Shown: positions 27,523 to 36,924 of the stretch, one piece after another
Position numbering within the stretch: position 1 is the stretch's first letter
Layout: each line of letters starts with the position of its first letter
Origin: Kocuria marina
GTDB lineage: Bacteria; Actinomycetota; Actinomycetes; Actinomycetales; Micrococcaceae
DNA length: 64,000 bases
Assembly: GCF_000786655.1 (NCBI RefSeq)
Contig: NZ_JROM01000007.1
Location: 62,001-126,000 of the forward strand
Reading direction: 5' to 3'
The notes under the pieces: model-generated
What the model saw: only the letters and a program-made list of their open reading frames with translations
What the model was told of the DNA's origin: nothing
Database searches by the model: none
Translations under genes and position numbers: made by a program

Positions 27523-28698
27523 TCAGGCGTCCAGCCCCACCCAGTTGTGCTGCCCGTCCTCGAAGCTCTGCCGCTTCCAGATGGGCACGCGTTCCTTGAT
27601 GAGGTCCACGAGCTGTGCGCACGCCTCGAACGCCTCGCGACGGTGTCCCGCGGCCACGGCCACCTCGAGCGCGCTGTCCCCCACGGCGAGCGCGCCGATC
27701 CGGTGCGCGGCCCACAAGCGCACGTCCGGGTGGGCGCTCGCGATCTCACCGACCACGTCCCGCATGACCTCGCCCGCGCTGGGGTGGGCGCTGTACTCAA
27801 GCGCCGTGACACCGTCCTTGCCGCCGTCGTGGTCGCGGATCACGCCGCTGAACCCGACGACCGCCCCGCACCGCGGGTGCTGGACCGCACGCTGCGCCTC
27901 GGCCGCATCCAGGGGGTCGGTCGTGACGAGCGCCAGCAGCACCTCGCCCGTCGAGGGCTCGGCGCCCGGCGCGGCGTCGTCGTCGGACGACGACGACGCT
28001 GCGGGCACCCGCGCGCCGACCGTGCCCGCGGCGGGGGCGGCGTCATGGCCGGGCACGTCCGTGCGCTCGGCGTGGCCCGGGGAGTCCGGGACCGCCGCGG
28101 GGACGACCTCCCCCTGCGCGGAGCGCGTCACGGAGCGGTCCTCCCCGTGACCGTGCACGTCCTCGAGCTGTGCGCTGATGTGGCCCAGCAGGGGGTCCAG
28201 CACGGTCATCCCGTCCTTGACGCCCCCGCGCGAACCCGGGAGGTTCACCATGAAGGTCTGGCCGGTGTGCCCCGCGACCCCGCGGCTCATCACGGCCGTG
28301 GGGGTCTTCTGCAGCCCCGCGCTCCACAGCGCGTGCATGATCCCCGGCGACTCGCGCTCCAGCACCCGGGCCGTGGACTCGGGCGTGACGTCGTCCGAGT
28401 TCAGTCCGGTGCCCCCGGTCGTGATCACGAACCGCGGGGCGGCAGGCCCGGACGCCGATGTGAGGTTGCGCAGCAGCTCGAGGACCTCGGGCCCGTCCGG
28501 GATCACGCGCAGCGTCACGTCCAGGCCGCGGCCCCGCAACCAGTCCCGCAGTAGCGGCCCGCAACGGTCCTCCGCCGCGCCCGACGCCGCCGAGCTGGAC
28601 ACCACGACCACCACGGCGCTGCGCCCCTCCAGGTGGGTGTCGCCCACCTCGTGTCGACGGGACGGACGGCCGTGGGCCGGATCCGCGTGCTCACTCAT
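27523..28698 (-). CDS. MoaB/Mog-like domain fused to MoaE (molybdopterin synthase large subunit)
   Basis: A 391-residue, two-domain protein starting at ATG 28696-28698. Residues about 26-180 are a MoaB/MogA fold with TTGGTG (93-98), DDVTPEST and NLPGS (152-156), implying MPT binding or adenylylation. Residues about 253-391 are Moa[26 protein letters not shown] and the catalytic lysines 368 and 375 in [12 protein letters not shown] low-complexity linker (about 185-250) rich in Ala, Pro, Ser and Asp joins them. The start overlaps moaC by ATGA. The fusion would couple MPT synthesis with the adenylylation step. MoaD, the other half of MPT synthase, is encoded at 31686. Confidence 0.9.
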   Translation of the reverse strand: MSEHADPAHGRPSRRHEVGDTHLEGRSAVVVVVSSSAASGAAEDRCGPLLRDWLRGRGLDVTLRVIPDGPEVLELLRNLTSASGPAAPRFVITTGGTGLNSDDVTPESTARVLERESPGIMHALWSAGLQKTPTAVMSRGVAGHTGQTFMVNLPGSRGGVKDGMTVLDPLLGHISAQLEDVHGHGEDRSVTRSAQGEVVPAAVPDSPGHAERTDVPGHDAAPAAGTVGARVPAASSSSDDDAAPGAEPSTGEVLLALVTTDPLDAAEAQRAVQHPRCGAVVGFSGVIRDHDGGKDGVTALEYSAHPSAGEVMRDVVGEIASAHPDVRLWAAHRIGALAVGDSALEVAVAAGHRREAFEACAQLVDLIKERVPIWKRQSFEDGQHNWVGLDA

Positions 28699-29192
28699 CG
28701 GGCGCTCCAATCGCCGCTCTTGCCGCCGGACTTGGCGAGCACGCGGGTGTCGGTGATCGTGGCCGCCTTGTCCACGGCCTTGATCATGTCGTACAGGGTC
28801 AGCGCCGCCATGCTCGCCGCGGTGAGGGCCTCCATCTCCACGCCGGTCACACCGCGGGTGCGCACGGTCGCCTCGATCACCACGCGGTCCTCGCGCGGGG
28901 TGAGGTCCACGGTCACCTTGCTCAGGGGCAGCGGGTGGCACAGGGGCACGAGGTCCGGGGTGCGCTTGGCGGCCATGATCCCGGCCACGCGCGCCACGGC
29001 GAGCGCGTCCCCCTTGGGCAGACCCCCCGAGGCCAGCAGGTCGATCACGTCCGGGCGGGTCACGAGCACGGCCTGCGCGGTGGCCTCGCGCGAGGTCACC
29101 GCCTTCTCGCTCACGTCCACCATGTGCGCCGTGCCGTCCTCCCGCACGTGTGTCAGGTGCTGTTGTCCGGGCTCCGGCTCTCGTTCGCTCAC
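28695..29192 (-). CDS. moaC: Cyclic pyranopterin monophosphate synthase MoaC
   Basis: Second enzyme of molybdopterin synthesis; converts the MoaA product to cPMP. The start is GTG 29190-29192, (V)[15 protein letters not shown], behind GGAGAG, giving 165 residues. Motifs [33 protein letters not shown] and DMIKAVDK are all family hallmarks. It overlaps moeA upstream (GTGA) and the moaB-moaE fusion downstream (ATGA), so the operon is tightly coupled. Confidence 0.96.
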   Translation of the reverse strand: MSEREPEPGQQHLTHVREDGTAHMVDVSEKAVTSREATAQAVLVTRPDVIDLLASGGLPKGDALAVARVAGIMAAKRTPDLVPLCHPLPLSKVTVDLTPREDRVVIEATVRTRGVTGVEMEALTAASMAALTLYDMIKAVDKAATITDTRVLAKSGGKSGDWSAR

Positions 29193-30538
29193 GCTGGCTC
29201 TCCTGTTCGTTCCGTTCCGTCTGCTGCGCCCGCGGGTACCGGGGCGTCGTCCGCGGGCAGCACGCCGCCGTCCACCGGCAGCACCGCCACGGTCGTCCCG
29301 GCAGCGAGTTCGTGCTCCCCGGGCGGGATGCGCACCAGGACGTCCGCATGGGCGGCGGCGCTCAGCAGGTGCGACGACGCTCCCCCCACGAGACGCACGC
29401 GCGGGACCGTTCCGTCCCCCGGGTGTTCCATACTCCCGCGGCGCAGCTGGGTCCTGGTGTCCAGCGGTCGAACCGCCTCGCCCAGTTCGGCCGTGAACCA
29501 CCGCGCCGACGGGCAACACCCCCACGCGGCCGCGAGCGCGGGACGCACGAAGACCTCGCACGAGACCCACGTGCTCACGGGATTACCGGGCAGGCAGATC
29601 ACGGGCACGCCACGGAACGTGCCGTGTCCCTGGGGGCCTCCCGGTTGCATGGCCACGTGGTCGAACCACGTGTCCCGGCCCTCCCGCTCGAGGCCCTGGC
29701 GCACGACCTCGAACGCGCCCGCGCTGATCCCGCCGCTCGTGATCACGAGGCGGGGTCGTGCCTCGGTGACAACGTGATCCAGGGCTCGCACGAAGGCGTC
29801 CGGGTCGTCGTCCACACGGACCCGGGTCACCGATTCGGCGCCCGCCTCGGACAACCACGCGGCCAGCAAGGGGCCGTTGGCGTCGTGGTACATCCCGGGG
29901 CGCGGCGCGTGCCCGTCGGGCGCGATCTCGTCCCCTCCGCTCACCACGACCACACGCGGTCCGGTGCGCACGGACACCTCGGTCCCCGGGCCCAGTCCGA
30001 GCGCGGCGCACGCACCGAGCGCCGCAGCCCCCAGCCGCGTTCCGGCGGGCAGCGCCACGGCGCCGCGGGCGACGTCGCTCCCGGCCGCTCGCACGAAGGT
30101 GCCCTCGGTGACGGACCGGGCGACGTCGGGGCTGATCGTCACGGCCGGGACGTCGAAGCGCGGGGGACGCACCCGTTCCACGGGGATCACCGCGTCCGCA
30201 CCCTCGGGGAGCACGGCCCCGGTCATCACGGCGGTCGCGGTACCGGGTGTGTGCCGCACCGGTTCGGCACCCGCGGGCCGCACGTCCGCGACGGGCAGTT
30301 CAATCGCTTCAGCATCCCCCGGCTGGGGCGGGATGGAGGGGGTCAGATCGGCCACGCGCACCGCGAACCCGTCCATCTGCGAGTTCGCCAACGGCGGCAG
30401 GTCCGCCTCCGCCACGAGGTCCCGGGCGAGCACGCGTCCCGCGGCGCGAGCGAGGGGCAGGAGTGCGGCGTCGTCGTGGGACGCCGAGTTGAGCAACTCG
30501 ACCAGCGTGCGCTGGTGCATTTCGATACAGCGGGACAT
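29189..30538 (-). CDS. moeA: Molybdopterin molybdenumtransferase MoeA (first copy)
   Basis: Inserts molybdate into adenylylated MPT. I start it at ATG 30536-30538 ([16 protein letters not shown]), 449 residues. [43 protein letters not shown] and CLPGNPVS mark the MoeA fold with domain III complete; the C-terminal domain IV runs to about residue 440. It opens the leftward operon moeA-moaC-moaBE-fdhD. moaA begins 67 nt away on the other strand, so the two operons share a divergent promoter region. A second MoeA lies at 31954. Confidence 0.93.
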   Translation of the reverse strand: MSRCIEMHQRTLVELLNSASHDDAALLPLARAAGRVLARDLVAEADLPPLANSQMDGFAVRVADLTPSIPPQPGDAEAIELPVADVRPAGAEPVRHTPGTATAVMTGAVLPEGADAVIPVERVRPPRFDVPAVTISPDVARSVTEGTFVRAAGSDVARGAVALPAGTRLGAAALGACAALGLGPGTEVSVRTGPRVVVVSGGDEIAPDGHAPRPGMYHDANGPLLAAWLSEAGAESVTRVRVDDDPDAFVRALDHVVTEARPRLVITSGGISAGAFEVVRQGLEREGRDTWFDHVAMQPGGPQGHGTFRGVPVICLPGNPVSTWVSCEVFVRPALAAAWGCCPSARWFTAELGEAVRPLDTRTQLRRGSMEHPGDGTVPRVRLVGGASSHLLSAAAHADVLVRIPPGEHELAAGTTVAVLPVDGGVLPADDAPVPAGAADGTERTGEPA

Positions 30539-30591
30539 GGCTCCAGGGTAGCCACCCCGCCGGGGGTTCCGCCCGTGCTGGGGGCAGCACC

Positions 30592-30597
30592 TACACT
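30592..30597 (+). promoter_or_regulatory. -10 of a probable leaderless moaA promoter
   Basis: TACACT is followed by 7 nt and then the moaA ATG. Transcription would begin at or next to the A of the start codon, and there is no Shine-Dalgarno. The -35 is weak. asd (51370-51383) has the same layout. Confidence 0.5.
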
Positions 30598-30604
30598 GGA
30601 CGGT

Positions 30605-31681
30605 ATGTCCGTTTTCCTCGGTAATCCCCATGTCCTCCCCGTTCGCGGGGTGCCCACGCAGGGGCCGTTGACGGACCGCTTCGGACGTACCGCCACGGAC
30701 CTGCGCATCTCCATCACCGACAAGTGCAACCTCCGGTGTACGTACTGCATGCCCGCGGAGGGCATGCAGTGGCTGCCGCGTGAATCGTTGTTGACGGTCC
30801 CGGAGATCGTGCGCCTGGCCGCCATCGCCGTCTCGGACTTCGGCGTGCGGGAGATCCGACTCACGGGCGGGGAACCGCTCATCCGCCCCGATCTCGAGGA
30901 ACTCGTGGCCGCCCTGACCGAGCGCATGCCGGGGATCCCCGTGTCCATGACGAGCAACGGCATCGGACTCGCCGCGCGTGCCCAGGCCCTCGCGGACGCC
31001 GGGATGACCCGCGTGAACATCTCCCTGGACACCCTGTGCGCGGACACGTACGAGAAGCTCGCCCGCCGCGGACGGCTCACCCAGACGCTCGAGGGCGTGG
31101 CCGCCGCCCAGGAGGCCGGCATGAGCCCGGTCAAGCTCAATGCCGTGCTGATGCGCGGGGTCAACGACCACGAGGCTCCCGAGTTGCTGCGCTGGGCCCT
31201 GGACCACGACTGCGCCCTGCGCTTCATCGAGCAGATGCCCCTGGACGCGGACCACGGCTGGACCCGGAAGAACATGGTCACGGCCGCCGAGATCCGCGAA
31301 GCCCTCTCCCGGGACTTCGACATCACTCCGGACACCGCACCCCGCGCGGGCGCCCCCGCGGAGAAGTACCTCGTGCGGGAACGCGGCGGGGACACCGTGG
31401 TGGGGACCGTGGGGATCATCGCGTCCGTCACGGAACCGTTCTGCGAGGACTGCACGCGCACCCGGATCACCGCGGAGGGCCACGTGCGCTCGTGCCTGTT
31501 CTCCCACCACGAGACGGATCTGATGCACCTGTTGCGCTCGGACGCCTCGGACCGGGACATCGCCCAGCGTTGGCGCGATGCGATGTGGGTCAAGCCGCGC
31601 GCCCACGGGATGGACCACGCCGGTCTCGACTCCGGGGACTACGTCCAGCCCGACCGCAGCATGAGCGCGATCGGGGGCTGA
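30605..31681 (+). CDS. moaA: GTP 3',8-cyclase MoaA
   Basis: Radical-SAM enzyme for the first step of molybdopterin synthesis. It is 358 residues from ATG 30605 (MSVFLGNPHVLPVRG). The SAM cluster motif is CNLRCTYC and the second cluster is in CEDCTRTRITAEGHVRSC; the C-terminal GG (MSAIGG) needed for activity is present. The frame is open far upstream but without homology. It has no Shine-Dalgarno and sits 7 nt from a -10-like TACACT, suggesting a leaderless message. moaD and a second moeA follow closely. Confidence 0.95.
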   Translation: MSVFLGNPHVLPVRGVPTQGPLTDRFGRTATDLRISITDKCNLRCTYCMPAEGMQWLPRESLLTVPEIVRLAAIAVSDFGVREIRLTGGEPLIRPDLEELVAALTERMPGIPVSMTSNGIGLAARAQALADAGMTRVNISLDTLCADTYEKLARRGRLTQTLEGVAAAQEAGMSPVKLNAVLMRGVNDHEAPELLRWALDHDCALRFIEQMPLDADHGWTRKNMVTAAEIREALSRDFDITPDTAPRAGAPAEKYLVRERGGDTVVGTVGIIASVTEPFCEDCTRTRITAEGHVRSCLFSHHETDLMHLLRSDASDRDIAQRWRDAMWVKPRAHGMDHAGLDSGDYVQPDRSMSAIGG

Positions 31682-31685
31682 GACC

Positions 31686-31949
31686 GTGCTCGTGCGTTAT
31701 TTCGCCGCTGCCGCTGCCGCGGCCGGGACCGAGGAAGAGCACGTGGAGACCACCACGGCCCTGACCCGCTCCGAGCTGCAGCAATTGTTGGTCACCCTGC
31801 ACCCCGTGGCCCCACCGGGCGAACGCACGCTGGCCCAGGTGTTGCCGCAGTGCTCGTGGCTCGTGGACGGTGTGGCCGCCCGGGCCCCGGAGTCCCCGCT
31901 GGCCCCGGCCGCCACGGTGGACGTCCTGCCGCCCTTCGCGGGGGGCTGA
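31686..31949 (+). CDS. moaD: Molybdopterin synthase sulfur-carrier subunit MoaD
   Basis: Ubiquitin-like small subunit that carries the thiocarboxylate used to make the dithiolene. It is 87 residues from GTG 31686 and ends PPFAGG; the terminal Gly-Gly is the functional hallmark. It begins 4 nt after the moaA stop and ends 4 nt before moeA2. Its partner MoaE is in the fusion at 27523-28698 on the opposite strand. No MoeB-type adenylyltransferase is in the window. Confidence 0.88.
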   Translation: MLVRYFAAAAAAAGTEEEHVETTTALTRSELQQLLVTLHPVAPPGERTLAQVLPQCSWLVDGVAARAPESPLAPAATVDVLPPFAGG

Positions 31950-31953
31950 TCGG

Positions 31954-33264
31954 ATGCCCGGTCCCACCCCACCCGCGTGGAGCAGCGGTCTCGAACCCCT
32001 GCATCATGCGGCGCGCGACGCCGCCCGGGCCCTCGCACACCGGGCCGGTTCGGCGCTCGCGGACTCCCGGCCCGGCGGCGCGGTCGATGTGGTCCCCCTG
32101 GACCGGGCGGCGGGTCGCACCGCGGCCCACGACGTCCGCGCAGCATGCCCCGTCCCGCACTACGCCTCGAGCGCGATGGACGGGTACGCGGTCCACGGAC
32201 CGGGACCGTGGCGCGTCGTCGCCCCGGGCTCCCGCGCAGGGGGATCCGACGGGCGACGACTGGATGATCACCCGACCGACCGCGCTACGCCGTCCTCGGG
32301 CACGCCGCTGCCGAGTGCCGCGTCCGCTGTCACTCTCGCGCCCGGCACGGCCGTCCCCGTGGTCACGGGTGGGGTGATCCCGGACGGCACCACCACGGTC
32401 ATCCGCGAGGAGTTCGCAACCCGCCGCGGTGACGTCCTGGAACTGTCCCAGGGGAGCCCGCGCACGGAACTCGCGGGCAGGCACATCCGCCCCGCAGGAA
32501 CGGAATGCGCCGAGGGCGAGACCGTGGTGCGGGCGGGCACCGTGCTCTCCCCCGCGCACGCGGCGTTCCTGGCCGTGGCCGGACGGGACGACGTGCCGGT
32601 GCATACCGTCCCGCGCGTGGCCCTTCTGCTCACGGGTTCCGAGGTGCGTACCAGCGGGCTCCCGGCTCCGGGGTACGTGCGCGATGCGTTCAGCATGTCC
32701 CTGCCGCCCATGGTGGAGGCCTTCGGCGGGCGCACGGTCACGGTGCGCCGCGGTCCCGACGACGCCGCGGCGCTGCGTTCGCTGTTCCGCGAACTGAGTG
32801 CCGAGCACGACCTCGTGGTCACCACGGGTGGCACGTCCCGCTCGCGCGCGGACTTCGTACGCCCCCTGGTGCAGGACGAGTGCCACGTGCTCGTGGACCA
32901 GCTGGATCTCATGCCCGGTCACCCCACGTTGTTCGGGGCGGCACGGGACACGGCGGTGCTCGCACTGCCCGGCAATCCCCTGGGTGCCATGGTGGCGTTC
33001 CTGCTGCTGGGCGGGGCGTTCCTGACCGGTCATCTGGGTCGCGATCCGCAACCTTTCGCCCCCGCGATCGCCGGGGAGGATCTGGCCGGTGCCCGCTCCG
33101 AACGACTGCTTCCGGCCCGGCGGCACGAGGACGGCTGGGTGCCGTGCCGCGCGGTGGGCTCCAACATGGTGCGCGGACTCGCCGAGGCGCAAGGGCTGTT
33201 GTCCGTGCCCCGGGACGGGCTGGTCCGCGGACAGGAGACCGTGGTGCTGCCCCTGCCGTGGTGA
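31954..33264 (+). CDS. Second MoeA-like molybdopterin molybdenumtransferase, divergent
   Basis: A 436-residue MoeA paralogue from ATG 31954 (MPGPTPPAWSSGLEPLHHAA). SSAMDGYAV, VPVVTGGVIPDG, LLTGSEV and LPGNPLGAMVAF place it in the family. Several usually conserved stretches differ from the first copy: TTGGTSRSRADF replaces the canonical SGGISAG, and about 30 residues after the MDGYAV motif are Ser/Asp/Arg-rich. It may be specialised or partly redundant. It is the last gene of the moaA-moaD-moeA2 operon and converges with the GNAT gene at 33281 across only 16 nt. Confidence 0.85.
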   Translation: MPGPTPPAWSSGLEPLHHAARDAARALAHRAGSALADSRPGGAVDVVPLDRAAGRTAAHDVRAACPVPHYASSAMDGYAVHGPGPWRVVAPGSRAGGSDGRRLDDHPTDRATPSSGTPLPSAASAVTLAPGTAVPVVTGGVIPDGTTTVIREEFATRRGDVLELSQGSPRTELAGRHIRPAGTECAEGETVVRAGTVLSPAHAAFLAVAGRDDVPVHTVPRVALLLTGSEVRTSGLPAPGYVRDAFSMSLPPMVEAFGGRTVTVRRGPDDAAALRSLFRELSAEHDLVVTTGGTSRSRADFVRPLVQDECHVLVDQLDLMPGHPTLFGAARDTAVLALPGNPLGAMVAFLLLGGAFLTGHLGRDPQPFAPAIAGEDLAGARSERLLPARRHEDGWVPCRAVGSNMVRGLAEAQGLLSVPRDGLVRGQETVVLPLPW

Positions 33265-33280
33265 GTGACCGGCCCGGCGA

Positions 33281-34447
33281 TCAGTGGATGCTGAAGTCCT
33301 GCTCCCAGATCGCGGACTGACCGGCGTCCCGGAAGCCGAGCTGGGCGTTGACCCAGTTCATCCGGTCGTTGCCGCTGTGGGTCCACGAGTACACGGTCCT
33401 GACCTCGGGGGCCACGTTCGCGAGCTGCTCGAGGTTGGCGAGCTTGAGCCGCATCCCCAACCGGTGCCCGCGGTGGGTACGCACCACGAGGGTCTCGTCC
33501 TGCAGCGCCAGGGCCGGGCGGTGCTGCGCCAGGATCAGTTCGGTCATCCCCACGAGTTCGCCCGTGCGCACGTCCTGGATCACGGCCATCAGGGACCGGT
33601 CGCCGTCCTCCTGCCGCAACTGTTCCGTGCGGCGCACCCGCGCGCCGTCCCACGGATCCGGGTCCGCCACGATCGGTCGCACGAACGAGTCCGTGGGGAT
33701 CTTGGCGTGCAGCTGCGCGAGCGGGGCCAGGAGCTCGTCCGGGGCCTCCCCCACCCACGTGTGCAGGCGGTAGTGGTCCGCGAACGGCACGGCCTCGAGG
33801 GATTCGTGGATGCGCGCGGCGCGCTGTTCGTCCAGCGGCACGGGCAGGAGCGCGAAACTGCTGACCGTGCGCAGGGTGTACCCGGCGTGCTGGGCGAACC
33901 TCGTCTGGCGGTGGCTCGCGGGCAGGCGCCCGGAACCATCGGCGGCGTCGAGCCACTGGACGGGAGTCACGGGGCTCGCACCGCCGTCGGCCGTACCGTC
34001 CGCACTGCCGTCCCCGGGGCCGGAGGGATCGCGCGCCTCGGACGCGGGGTGCTCGGTCACGAGCCGGATGAACCGGCGGGACTCACCCCGCGCGAGTTGC
34101 TCGGCCGCGCTCAGAAGACCGCGCCCGATCCCCTCGGAAGTCTCGTCCGGGGCCACGTCCACCACGATCTGCGCCATGTCCGTGTCCGCGATCAGGGGCA
34201 TCCGCACCTCGGCGCGTCCCACGAGACGGTCGTCGAGGTACGCGCACAGGATGTTCACGCGCTCGTAGGGGTCGTGCAAGTCCCGGAAGATGTCGTGGGC
34301 GCCGTTGCTGAGCTGACCGGTGCCCCACACGTGTCGCCGGGAGGACTGCACGAGCGCGGCCACGCGCCCCAGGACCCGCTGCGCCTCGTCGTCGAAGGTG
34401 TCGGGGATGCGCAACAACTCGATGCGTACCGGTGACGGCTCCGTCAC
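33281..34447 (-). CDS. Double-domain GNAT-family N-acetyltransferase
   Basis: A 388-residue protein with two GNAT-like halves, beginning at GTG 34445-34447 behind GGAAGGAG. The N-terminal half (about 1-190) has a degenerate acetyl-CoA loop (EGIGRGLLSAAEQLA). The C-terminal half (about 210-388) has the clear loop RTHRGHRLGMRLKL and YSWTHSGNDRMNWVNAQLGF. A linker of Gly/Asp/Ala (about 140-165) separates them. The substrate is unknown; the arrangement resembles actinobacterial tandem GNATs. It stands alone between the molybdenum block and rplA. Confidence 0.75.
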   Translation of the reverse strand: MTEPSPVRIELLRIPDTFDDEAQRVLGRVAALVQSSRRHVWGTGQLSNGAHDIFRDLHDPYERVNILCAYLDDRLVGRAEVRMPLIADTDMAQIVVDVAPDETSEGIGRGLLSAAEQLARGESRRFIRLVTEHPASEARDPSGPGDGSADGTADGGASPVTPVQWLDAADGSGRLPASHRQTRFAQHAGYTLRTVSSFALLPVPLDEQRAARIHESLEAVPFADHYRLHTWVGEAPDELLAPLAQLHAKIPTDSFVRPIVADPDPWDGARVRRTEQLRQEDGDRSLMAVIQDVRTGELVGMTELILAQHRPALALQDETLVVRTHRGHRLGMRLKLANLEQLANVAPEVRTVYSWTHSGNDRMNWVNAQLGFRDAGQSAIWEQDFSIH

Positions 34448-34566
34448 AGTGCTCTCCTTCCGCGCCGCCCGGCCGGGACGGCACCCGGGCGACGGGCCCC
34501 GTCCTCGGAACCCGGCCTCAAGTACATCATGAATTCGTAACGGTGTTTTCCGCCGTCCCAGGAAAG

Positions 34567-34597
34567 AAGGGTCCGGCCGGTGACGGCACGGACCCTT
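34567..34597 (-). terminator. Terminator after rplA
   Basis: AAGGGTCCG (34567-34575) pairs with CGGACCCTT (34589-34597). On the minus strand the stem is followed by CTTTCC. It lies 48 nt after the rplA stop and ends the rplK-rplA message. The rest of 34448-34644 shows no gene. Confidence 0.7.
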
Positions 34598-34644
34598 CCC
34601 TCGACGGCAGGGAACGCGAGCGTTCCCCCGTTACGTACCTGCGA

Positions 34645-35355
34645 TCACGCCTGGGTCGTGACCTCGGTGGCGTTCGGGTCCACGGGGATGCCCGGGCCGA
34701 ACGTGGTGGCCACGGTGGCCTTGGTGATGTAACGACCCTTGGACGCGGCCGGCTTCAGACGAAGCACCTCTTCCAGCGCCGCACCGTAGTTCTCGGCGAG
34801 CTTCTGGGCGTCGAAGGACGCCTTGCCGATGATGAAGTGCAGGTTGGAGTGCTTGTCCACGCGGAAGTCGATCTTGCCGCCCTTGATGTCGGACACGGCC
34901 TTGGCCACGTCCATCGTCACGGTGCCGGTCTTGGGGTTCGGCATGAGGTTACGGGGACCCAGGATCTTGCCCAGGCGACCCACCTTGCCCATCATGTCCG
35001 GGGTGGCCACGGCGGCGTCGAAATCGGTCCAACCGCCCTGGACCTTGGCGATCAGGTCGTCGGAACCCACGAAGTCCGCACCGGCGGCCTCGGCCGCGGC
35101 GGCCTTGTCACCGGTCGCGAACACGACCACGCGGGCGGTCTTGCCCGTGCCGTTGGGCAGGTTCACGGTGCCGCGGACCATCTGGTCCGCCTTGCGGGGA
35201 TCCACACCGAGGCGCATGGACACCTCTACGGTGGAATCGGACTTGCTGTTCTCGGCCAGTTCCTTGGCCAGGGCGACCGCCTCGGCGGGAGCGTAGAACT
35301 TGCCCGCCTCGATCTTCTCGGCAGCTGCCCGGTATGCCTTGCTGCGCTGTGCCAT
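34645..35355 (-). CDS. rplA: 50S ribosomal protein L1 (uL1)
   Basis: L1-stalk protein and, in many bacteria, translational repressor of rplKA. It is 236 residues with [20 protein letters not shown]-type [20 protein letters not shown] and the C-terminal [20 protein letters not shown]. It follows rplK by 86 nt. In the usual order rplJ would come next; here about 8 kb of molybdenum-cofactor and GNAT genes intervene. Confidence 0.98.
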   Translation of the reverse strand: MAQRSKAYRAAAEKIEAGKFYAPAEAVALAKELAENSKSDSTVEVSMRLGVDPRKADQMVRGTVNLPNGTGKTARVVVFATGDKAAAAEAAGADFVGSDDLIAKVQGGWTDFDAAVATPDMMGKVGRLGKILGPRNLMPNPKTGTVTMDVAKAVSDIKGGKIDFRVDKHSNLHFIIGKASFDAQKLAENYGAALEEVLRLKPAASKGRYITKATVATTFGPGIPVDPNATEVTTQA

Positions 35356-35441
35356 CTGCTTGTTCTCCTTGTGCAGTTGTGGTCAGCGGGCCGCGCTCGG
35401 CCCTGCCACGATGGTTGTCTTCGTTACGAGCTCGGGAGAGC

Positions 35442-35870
35442 TCAGTTGACCTCGATGCCCATGGAACGGGCGGTGCCGGCGATGATCTTCGCGGCGGCCT
35501 CGACGTCGTTGGCGTTGAGGTCTTCCTTCTTGGTCTCGGCGATCTCACGGACCTGGTCCATGGTGATCTTCCCGACCTTGTTGGTGTGCGGGACACCGGA
35601 GCCCTTGGCGACGCCGGCGGCCTTCTTGATCAGCTGCGCGGCGGGCGGGGTCTTGGTGACGAACGTGAACGAGCGGTCCTCGTACACGGTGATCTCGACC
35701 GGCACGATGTTGCCGCGCTGGGATTCCGTGGCCGCGTTGTAGGCCTTGCAGAATTCCATGATGTTGACGCCGTGCTGACCCAGCGCGGGACCCACGGGGG
35801 GAGCCGGGTTGGCGGCGCCCGCCTGGATCTGCAGCTTGATCAGGCCTGCGACCTTCTTCTTGGGAGCCAT
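35442..35870 (-). CDS. rplK: 50S ribosomal protein L11 (uL11)
   Basis: Binds the GTPase-associated region of 23S rRNA and is needed for RelA-dependent stringent signalling. It is 142 residues: [40 protein letters not shown] with the proline pair of the thiostrepton-contacting N-terminal domain intact. Between nusG and rplK, two hairpins (35928-35948 and 35953-35992) occupy the leader. Confidence 0.98.
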   Translation of the reverse strand: MAPKKKVAGLIKLQIQAGAANPAPPVGPALGQHGVNIMEFCKAYNAATESQRGNIVPVEITVYEDRSFTFVTKTPPAAQLIKKAAGVAKGSGVPHTNKVGKITMDQVREIAETKKEDLNANDVEAAAKIIAGTARSMGIEVN

Positions 35871-35927
35871 GTGATGGTCCTTCTTCTAGCTGTGCGTACC
35901 GCCGCACAGGAGCGTACGACGGCGGGT

Positions 35928-35992
35928 GGTCGCCGTGGCGCGGCGACCGAACGGAAACACCCCGGACCAAAGCACATCCGGGGCCGGTTTCC
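35928..35992 (-). promoter_or_regulatory. Two hairpins between nusG and rplK
   Basis: The first encountered on the minus strand (35953-35992) combines GGAAAC/GTTTCC with CCCCGGA/TCCGGGG and probably terminates secE-nusG. The second (35928-35948) is a perfect 8-bp stem, GGTCGCCG with CGGCGACC, in the rplK leader. It could be an L1-type feedback target or an attenuator; neither is shown. Confidence 0.45.
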
Positions 35993-36006
35993 GAAATCTT
36001 GTGGGA

Positions 36007-36879
36007 CTAGATCTTGGTGACCTGGTCGAAACCGAGGGTCACGGGGGTCTCGCGTTCGAAGATGGACACCAGCACCACGAGCTGCTGGGATTCCACCTTG
36101 ATCTCGGAGATCGTGGCCGGGAGGGTCTCGAAGGGGCCCTCCTTCACGATCACGGACTCGCCGACCTCGAAGTCCACGGTGACCTGCTGGGCGCCACCCT
36201 GGGCACCCGCGCCGGATCCGGCGGTCTCGCCCAGGCCCTTGGCCTTCTCGGGGGTCTCGAACGTGGGGGCGAGCATGTCGAAGACCTCGTCCAGGCGCAG
36301 CGGCACCGGGTTGTAGGCGTCCTGGCCCACGAAGCCCGTGACACCCGGGGTGTGGCGCACCGCGCCCCAGGAGGCGTCCGTGAGGTTCATGCGCACGAGC
36401 ACGTAGCCGGGGATCCGCACGCGGCGCACGGTCTTGCGCTGCGAGTTCTTGATCTCCACGACCTCTTCCATGGGCACCTCGATCTGGAAGATGTCCTCTT
36501 CCATGTTGAGGGACTGGATGCGGGTCTCGAGGTTGGTCTTCACGCGGTTCTCGTACCCCGCGTAGGTGTGGATCACGAACCAGTCGCCCTCTTGACGGCG
36601 CAACTTGGCCTTGAACTCCTCCACGGGGTCGACATCGTCCTCGGCGGCTTCCGCGGTCGCGGCGGCGTCCTCGGTGGGCACGGGCACGGCCTCACCGTTA
36701 CCCTCGGCGACGTCCAGGTCCGCTTCCTGCACGGTCTGCTCGTCGGTGTCCTGCTGCGGATCCGTGGCTTCGGTGGTCTCGGACGTGCTCTGCGCCGACT
36801 CGTCCCGCGCAGCGTCCGCCATCAGGGAGTCGAGCTGAGCGGGCTGGGTGTCGTCGTTGTCGAGCTCGTGGTCGGTCAC
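36007..36879 (-). CDS. nusG: Transcription termination/antitermination factor NusG
   Basis: Binds RNA polymerase and links it to Rho or the ribosome. It is 290 residues. The NGN domain starts at about residue 99 ([21 protein letters not shown]) and the KOW domain is at the C-terminus ([21 protein letters not shown]). Before the NGN domain are about 90 acidic, disordered residues rich in Asp, Glu, Thr and Ala, a long version of the extension found in actinomycetes. It follows secE by 45 nt. Confidence 0.96.
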   Translation of the reverse strand: MTDHELDNDDTQPAQLDSLMADAARDESAQSTSETTEATDPQQDTDEQTVQEADLDVAEGNGEAVPVPTEDAAATAEAAEDDVDPVEEFKAKLRRQEGDWFVIHTYAGYENRVKTNLETRIQSLNMEEDIFQIEVPMEEVVEIKNSQRKTVRRVRIPGYVLVRMNLTDASWGAVRHTPGVTGFVGQDAYNPVPLRLDEVFDMLAPTFETPEKAKGLGETAGSGAGAQGGAQQVTVDFEVGESVIVKEGPFETLPATISEIKVESQQLVVLVSIFERETPVTLGFDQVTKI

Positions 36880-36924
36880 CGGGGATTCCTGCTTTCTGTG
36901 GACGTCTGGAAGTGGTGGAAGGAC

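Noticed and set aside
30592-30607. Molybdenum-cofactor riboswitch before moaA
   Set aside because: The moaA message appears leaderless, and the 66-bp divergent gap is too short for a Moco aptamer.
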